From CAVYTF01 sp963708205 (GTDB taxonomy: Bacteria > Bacteroidota > Bacteroidia > Chitinophagales > Chitinophagaceae), in contig OY970196.1 of assembly GCA_963708205.1 (NCBI GenBank), forward strand, positions 2,418,001-2,482,000: DNA of 64,000 nucleotides. Reading direction: 5' to 3'. Shown piece after piece: positions 60,741-64,000 of the stretch (position 1 is the first letter of the stretch; every line of letters begins with the position of its first letter). A program made the position numbers and the translations under genes. Under the pieces are notes generated by a model that saw only the letters and a program-made list of their open reading frames with translations, did not search any database and was not told where the DNA came from.

Positions 60741-61103
60741 TTATTGGTTTAAGTCAGAAGTTTGTTTGTTTGTAGCTGCAGGTTTTGTTAAAGCATATAC
60801 AGCGTCTGCCAGCTCTTTCCAGGTGCGTTCAAGTTCTGCATAGAACGCAAGTCCTGGTTCCGTCATGCTGAAATATTTGCGTGGAGGTCCTGACACGCTT
60901 TCCACCCAGCGGTAACTTAGTAGCCCTGCATTTTTTAGGCGGGTGAGCAAAGGGTATAACGTGCCTTCCAAAATATTGAGATTGGCAGCTTTCATTCTTT
61001 CAACAATATCACTCGGATAAACTTCTCCTTGCTGAATGATGGAAAGTATGCAAAACTCCAACACGCCTTTGCGCATCTGGCTTTGTGTGTTTTGAATATC
61101 CAT
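60741..61103 (-). CDS. PadR family transcriptional regulator
   Basis: The 120-residue protein is a PadR winged helix. It begins QMRKGVLEFCILSIIQQGEV (about 9-28), has MKAANLNILEGTLYPLLTRL (about 43-62), RWVESVSGPPRKYFSMT in the wing and an amphipathic C-terminal dimerisation helix (FYAELERTWKELADAVYAL). PadR proteins usually repress the operon they lie in. A TACTwTG-N5-CAwAGTA palindrome over the -33 element at 61412-61430 is the likely operator. The PspC gene starts 12 bp downstream. Confidence 0.92.
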   Translation of the reverse strand: MDIQNTQSQMRKGVLEFCILSIIQQGEVYPSDIVERMKAANLNILEGTLYPLLTRLKNAGLLSYRWVESVSGPPRKYFSMTEPGLAFYAELERTWKELADAVYALTKPAATNKQTSDLNQ

Positions 61104-61158
61104 ATAATTTGTTTTTATTTTTTTTGAATGATTTGAAAAAGTCGCGGAGAAGAAAAAT

Positions 61159-61347
61159 TTACATCATGTATTTTCTTATCACCCGGCTTCTTCTCATCCG
61201 CTGGATATTCCAGAGATCGGCTGCTGTAAAACTGTTTTTTGAAACACAGATGTCAACATTAGAAGCAAGAGCTTCTTTTACAAATTGATTAAGATTGTCA
61301 TTTTCCTGGTTGCTAAATTGAGCAGGGAAATTTGATTGCATTTTCAT
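61159..61347 (-). CDS. small conserved-looking protein upstream of padR
   Basis: ATG at 61347 gives 62 residues (MKMQSNFPAQFSNQENDNLN); the 15 codons before it are poly-Lys-like and doubtful. The C-terminal half, SFTAADLWNIQRMRRSRVIR, is Trp- and Arg-rich and resembles short tails I associate with small Bacteroidota proteins. It has no membrane helix. It is the first ORF after the PadR-controlled promoter and lies 55 bp before padR, so it is probably part of the same unit. Function unknown. Confidence 0.55.
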   Translation of the reverse strand: MKMQSNFPAQFSNQENDNLNQFVKEALASNVDICVSKNSFTAADLWNIQRMRRSRVIRKYMM

Positions 61348-61389
61348 AAAATTTATTTTTTTTTGTTTTAATTTTTTACTTTGATAACA

Positions 61390-61422
61390 CAAAGGTAAGA
61401 GGATTATTCAATACTATGCAAT
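61390..61422 (-). promoter_or_regulatory. candidate promoter of the small ORF-padR-pspC unit
   Basis: On the minus strand ATTG (61422-61419) and TACCTTTG (61397-61390) are 21 bp apart, close to the TTTG-N19-TAnnTTTG consensus. The leader to the small ORF would be about 36-40 nt. Confidence 0.5.
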
Positions 61423-61430
61423 ACAAAGTA
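61412..61430. promoter_or_regulatory. candidate PadR operator
   Basis: TACTATG (61412-61418) and CAAAGTA (61424-61430) form a 19-bp inverted repeat with one mismatch and a 5-bp centre. It overlaps the -33 element of the promoter in front of the padR unit. A second TACTTTG lies at 61377-61383. Position and symmetry fit autorepression by the dimeric PadR protein. Confidence 0.5.
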
Positions 61431-61669
61431 CCATATTTATTTTAGTAGCTTAGGGTGGCAGATACTGTTTTGGATATAATTAATTGAAAATAAATAGCTT
61501 ATGTTGATTTTGAAAATAAGCCAATTGTATGAACGGTAAAAATTAAGGGATGAAAAACAAAAAAAGTGGGAGAAAAAGAGATGACTTTCAGAATATTTAT
61601 AAGAAAAGTTGGTGTTAATGTAATCCATTTTTATTTCACTTTACTGCACATAGTTTTTAACTTGCAGCC
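61431..61669. other. AT-rich gap without visible features
   Basis: With the promoter and operator just described, this completes a gene-free stretch of 322 bp (61348-61669). I see no credible reading frame, RNA gene, hairpin terminator or attachment-site repeat in it. It marks the left edge of the restriction-modification genes. Confidence 0.6.
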
Positions 61670-62086
61670 ATGGCAGACGTGCATACAAAAGAACAGCGCA
61701 GCTATAATATGTCCCGCATTAAAGGTAAGAATACAAAACCTGAAATGCTTGTACGTCGTTTCTTACATGCCAATGGTTTTCGCTATAGATTACATGTAAA
61801 AGATTTACCGGGAAAACCTGATATTGTTTTAGCTAAATATAAAACTGTAATCTTTATTCATGGTTGCTTTTGGCATGGACACAAAGACTGCAAATATTTT
61901 ATTTTACCTAAAACAAGAACAGCGTGGTGGCTCAATAAAATAAACGGCAATATTGCTAATGATGTACATATTATTGGTGTTTTACAAAAGCGCTTATGGA
62001 AAATTATTACACTTTGGGAATGCGACTTAAAATCTTCAACAATTGATAAAACTCTTACTTCCCTCATGAAAGAAATTACTATTTAA
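61670..62086 (+). CDS. vsr: very short patch repair endonuclease Vsr
   Basis: The 138-residue protein matches Vsr throughout. It opens ADVHTKEQRSYNMSRIKGKN, then has PGKPDIVLAKYKTVIFIHGC with the catalytic Asp, FWHGHKDC with the zinc-site residues, and RTAWWLNKINGNIANDVHII. It nicks the thymine strand at T:G mismatches that arise when 5-methylcytosine deaminates, typically within CTWGG. It lies directly before a Dcm-like methyltransferase operon, matching the usual dcm-vsr partnership, so the target is expected to be CCWGG. Confidence 0.95.
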   Translation: MADVHTKEQRSYNMSRIKGKNTKPEMLVRRFLHANGFRYRLHVKDLPGKPDIVLAKYKTVIFIHGCFWHGHKDCKYFILPKTRTAWWLNKINGNIANDVHIIGVLQKRLWKIITLWECDLKSSTIDKTLTSLMKEITI

Positions 62087-62107
62087 GCTTTCTGCACATT
62101 CTTCTTA

Positions 62108-62140
62108 TGTGACTTAAAATACATTGTAATATAAGTCACA
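62108..62140. promoter_or_regulatory. palindromic controller-protein operator (C-box-like)
   Basis: TGTGACTTA (62108-62116) and TAAGTCACA (62132-62140) form a perfect 9-bp inverted repeat. Inside it TACA and TGTA (62120-62123, 62125-62128) continue the symmetry about 62124. GACT/AGTC half-sites are the hallmark of controller-protein boxes. A promoter-like pair, ATTG (62123-62126) and TATGTTCG (62147-62154), overlaps it, which would place the transcript start at or next to the ATG of the controller gene at 62159. Confidence 0.7.
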
Positions 62141-62158
62141 CTCTGGTATGTTCGCTGA

Positions 62159-62401
62159 ATGGATATTAAACAGAAAATCGGCGAACGTTTAAAAGAAATA
62201 CGTACTCAAAAAAGTCTTTCGCAGGAGGCCGTTGCATACAATGCAGAGATAGAAAGATCATTCGTCACACATATAGAAAATGGTAGAAGAAATGTTTCCG
62301 TAGAAACCCTTGAGAAAATTATTTCTAATGGTTTAAAAATAAGTTTTCAGGAATTTTTTGACGATAGTCTTTTTAATGGTAAGAGGAGGGATCAAAAATG
62401 A
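62159..62401 (+). CDS. restriction-modification controller protein (XRE/HTH_3)
   Basis: The 80-residue protein is one helix-turn-helix domain: IGERLKEIRTQKSLSQEAVA (about 7-26), then ERSFVTHIENGRRNVSVETL with the recognition helix and FQEFF near the end. Length and the SQEAVA...NGRRNVS pattern are those of C proteins, dimeric activator-repressors that delay endonuclease expression until the methyltransferase has acted. It overlaps the methyltransferase start by 4 bp (ATGA), and the palindrome at 62108-62140 is its likely operator. Confidence 0.88.
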   Translation: MDIKQKIGERLKEIRTQKSLSQEAVAYNAEIERSFVTHIENGRRNVSVETLEKIISNGLKISFQEFFDDSLFNGKRRDQK

Positions 62402-63636
62402 TCGTATCAAATGAGCCCTCACTTCTCAGCTCAAAAATTCATGTTGTTTCAGATAAAATATGGAAGATTGCTTTATTTGGTCCTGATAATTTCAGAGCAG
62501 CAGTTATAAGTCATTATTTAAGAACAAAAAAAAGAAGTTTAAAGAAATCGGCAATTGAGTTCGCAAGCGATCTGCTTAAAGGTTATTTAAATGGCGAATT
62601 AAATAATAAAGTAGCTGAAGAAGCTCTACAATATTTAATAAAGTTTGAAGATGATGTTTTATTCCCTAAACCAGCAAATCCGAAATTTACATTCATTGAT
62701 CTTTTCGCAGGCATTGGAGGATTCAGATTAGCGATGCAAAGATTACAAGGCGAGTGTCTTTTCTCTTCTGAATGGGATGCTATGGCACAAAGAACTTACT
62801 ATGCAAACTTTGGTGAGATACCTTTTGGCGATATAACGAAAGACGAAACTAAAAAATGGATACCTAAAAAGTTTGATGTTTTATGTGCAGGATTTCCGTG
62901 TCAGCCGTTTTCTATAGCGGGTGTCTCAAAAAAAAATAGTTTAGGAAGAAAGCATGGCTTTGATGATGAAAAGCAAGGCAATTTATTTTTTCACATAGCT
63001 GAAATTATTGAAAAGCACAGACCAAAGGCTTTCTTTCTTGAGAATGTAAAAAACCTTGTTTCACATGATAAAGGCAATACATTTAAAATTATCCGAGAAA
63101 CATTCCTTGATTTAAAGTACAGTTTTCACTCAAAAGTTCTAAATGGAAAACATTTTGTACCGCAACACAGAGAACGGACTTTCATGGTAGGTTTTGATAA
63201 AAAAGTTTTCAATGATGAAGAAAACTTTAGATTTCCTAATCTCCCTGAACCAACAAAAAAAATAAAAGATATTCTCAATAAAAAAGTTGATCCAAAATAT
63301 ACGCTTACTGATCATTTATGGAAGTATTTACAGGGCTATGCAAAAAAGCATAAAGAATTAGGAAATGGGTTTGGTTTTGGTCTTGTTGATCTTAATGGTA
63401 TTACCAGAACAATGAGTGCCCGTTATTATAAAGATGGTTCCGAAATATTAATACCACAAAAAAATCAAAACCCAAGAAGATTATCTGTTGAAGAAGCAGC
63501 AAGACTTCAAGGTTATCCTGAAGGTTTTATTGTTGATGCTGTTTCAATGAATCAGTCTTACAAACAATTGGGAAATTCTGTTGTAGTGCCTTTGATTGAA
63601 GCGATAGGAGAAAAAGTTATTGAAACATTTGGATAA
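62398..63636 (+). CDS. DNA (cytosine-5-)-methyltransferase, Dcm/M.EcoRII-like
   Basis: The 412-residue protein has an N-terminal extension of about 95 residues, as in Dcm, followed by all m5C motifs: I FIDLFAGIGGFRLAM (about 99-113), IV GFPCQPFSIAGVSKKNSLGR with catalytic Cys168, VI FFLENVKNL, VIII PQHRERTFMVGF, and IX-X NGFGFGLVDLNG, TMSARYYKDGSEILI and QLGNSVVVPL. The SKKNSLGR and YKDGSEILI segments match E. coli Dcm closely, so methylation of CCWGG is the best guess. The endonuclease gene follows after 5 bp. Confidence 0.95.
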   Translation: MIVSNEPSLLSSKIHVVSDKIWKIALFGPDNFRAAVISHYLRTKKRSLKKSAIEFASDLLKGYLNGELNNKVAEEALQYLIKFEDDVLFPKPANPKFTFIDLFAGIGGFRLAMQRLQGECLFSSEWDAMAQRTYYANFGEIPFGDITKDETKKWIPKKFDVLCAGFPCQPFSIAGVSKKNSLGRKHGFDDEKQGNLFFHIAEIIEKHRPKAFFLENVKNLVSHDKGNTFKIIRETFLDLKYSFHSKVLNGKHFVPQHRERTFMVGFDKKVFNDEENFRFPNLPEPTKKIKDILNKKVDPKYTLTDHLWKYLQGYAKKHKELGNGFGFGLVDLNGITRTMSARYYKDGSEILIPQKNQNPRRLSVEEAARLQGYPEGFIVDAVSMNQSYKQLGNSVVVPLIEAIGEKVIETFG

Positions 63637-63641
63637 AAAAA

Positions 63642-64000
63642 ATGAATTTAATATACCGTATGATAAATGACATTTTACAATATGCAATTACTTCTGTTCA
63701 GGAATCGAATATTTCCTTTTGTAAATATATTACAGCTAATGATACAGGAACGACCGGAGGGCATCAGGCAGGCTATCATATTCACAAAAATTCATGGCAG
63801 CTTTTCTTTGATAAAGAGGGAACAAAAGGCTCTAATAAGGATAAATTTATTACTATAAAATGGCAAAATGATTTTGAAACTAACAGCCGCTTTATTTATT
63901 ACGGAGTAGGAACAAGAAATGAATATCGATTGACGAGGTTTGGAAGAAATTTTCCATTTCTCGAAGATGAAAATATTGGAGATTTATTAGTTATCTGCAA
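63642..64000 (+). CDS. EcoRII-like type IIE restriction endonuclease, N-terminal part (runs off window)
   Basis: An open frame starts at ATG 63642 (or ATG 63660) and stays open to the end of the window, so at least 119 codons are visible. The segment KYITANDTGTTGGHQAGYHI and the later GTRNEYRLTRFGRNFPFLED with ENIGDLLVI match the effector-binding N-terminal domain of EcoRII (SANDTGATGGHQ and KTRNEKRITRWGRG there). EcoRII cuts CCWGG and needs a second copy of the site as effector. Its position directly after a Dcm-like methyltransferase supports the call. The catalytic C-terminal domain lies outside the window. Confidence 0.85.
   Translation, partial: MNLIYRMINDILQYAITSVQESNISFCKYITANDTGTTGGHQAGYHIHKNSWQLFFDKEGTKGSNKDKFITIKWQNDFETNSRFIYYGVGTRNEYRLTRFGRNFPFLEDENIGDLLVIC

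Noticed and set aside
1..64000. CRISPR arrays, tRNA and rRNA genes, prophage
   Set aside because: No regularly spaced repeats, no tRNA T-loop or acceptor patterns in the gaps, and no phage structural or integrase genes were seen.

Overview
The window is AT-rich chromosomal DNA from a member of the Bacteroidota, most likely of the Chitinophagaceae type. Three things point there. The outer-membrane and periplasmic genes (LptC lipoprotein, DUF3108 protein, OmpA protein with type 3 repeats) are of Bacteroidota style. The 4-hydroxy-3-methylbut-2-enyl diphosphate reductase is long. Several promoters fit the Bacteroidota consensus TTTG-N19/20-TAnnTTTG (before ffh, the OmpA gene and the polysaccharide operon). 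No rRNA, tRNA, CRISPR array or transposase gene was seen.

Layout. 1-9.9 kb: the tail of an RND efflux pump, an ECF sigma/anti-sigma pair, an NlpC/P60 protein, a short glucan phosphorylase that lacks the usual PLP lysine, an Nramp-UspA fusion, an S66 carboxypeptidase, and a DUF4242/cyclase-like/AraC fusion next to a secreted DUF4242 protein. 10-15 kb: ffh, an APC permease flanked by inverted copies of a dispersed repeat, and a GH13 amylase-family gene. 15-20.7 kb: five glycosyltransferases interrupted by meaB. 20.7-38.5 kb: housekeeping genes (coaX, lptC, ruvC, greA with a terminator in its leader, rsmA, pdxA, mgtE, an OmpA protein, a polyprenyl synthase, recJ).

38.5-55 kb: a minus-strand locus of about 15 kb with one strong promoter at its head. 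It encodes Wza and Wzc export proteins, Wzx flippase, Wzy-like polymerase, three different sulfotransferases, a complete PAPS supply and PAP removal set (cysN, cysD, cysC, cysQ), and UDP-glucuronate and UDP-xylose synthesis (ugd, uxs). Read together it is a biosynthesis and export system for a sulfated extracellular polysaccharide. It is the most interesting system in the window. Most of its glycosyltransferases and the priming enzyme must lie elsewhere.

55-61.4 kb: ispH, a YebC protein, a DUF4440 protein with an apparent frameshift in its signal peptide, and a small ORF/PadR/double-PspC unit with a probable PadR operator. 61.7-64 kb: a Dcm/EcoRII-like restriction-modification system made of Vsr, a controller protein with a 33-bp palindromic operator, an m5C methyltransferase and the start of an EcoRII-like endonuclease that runs off the window edge.
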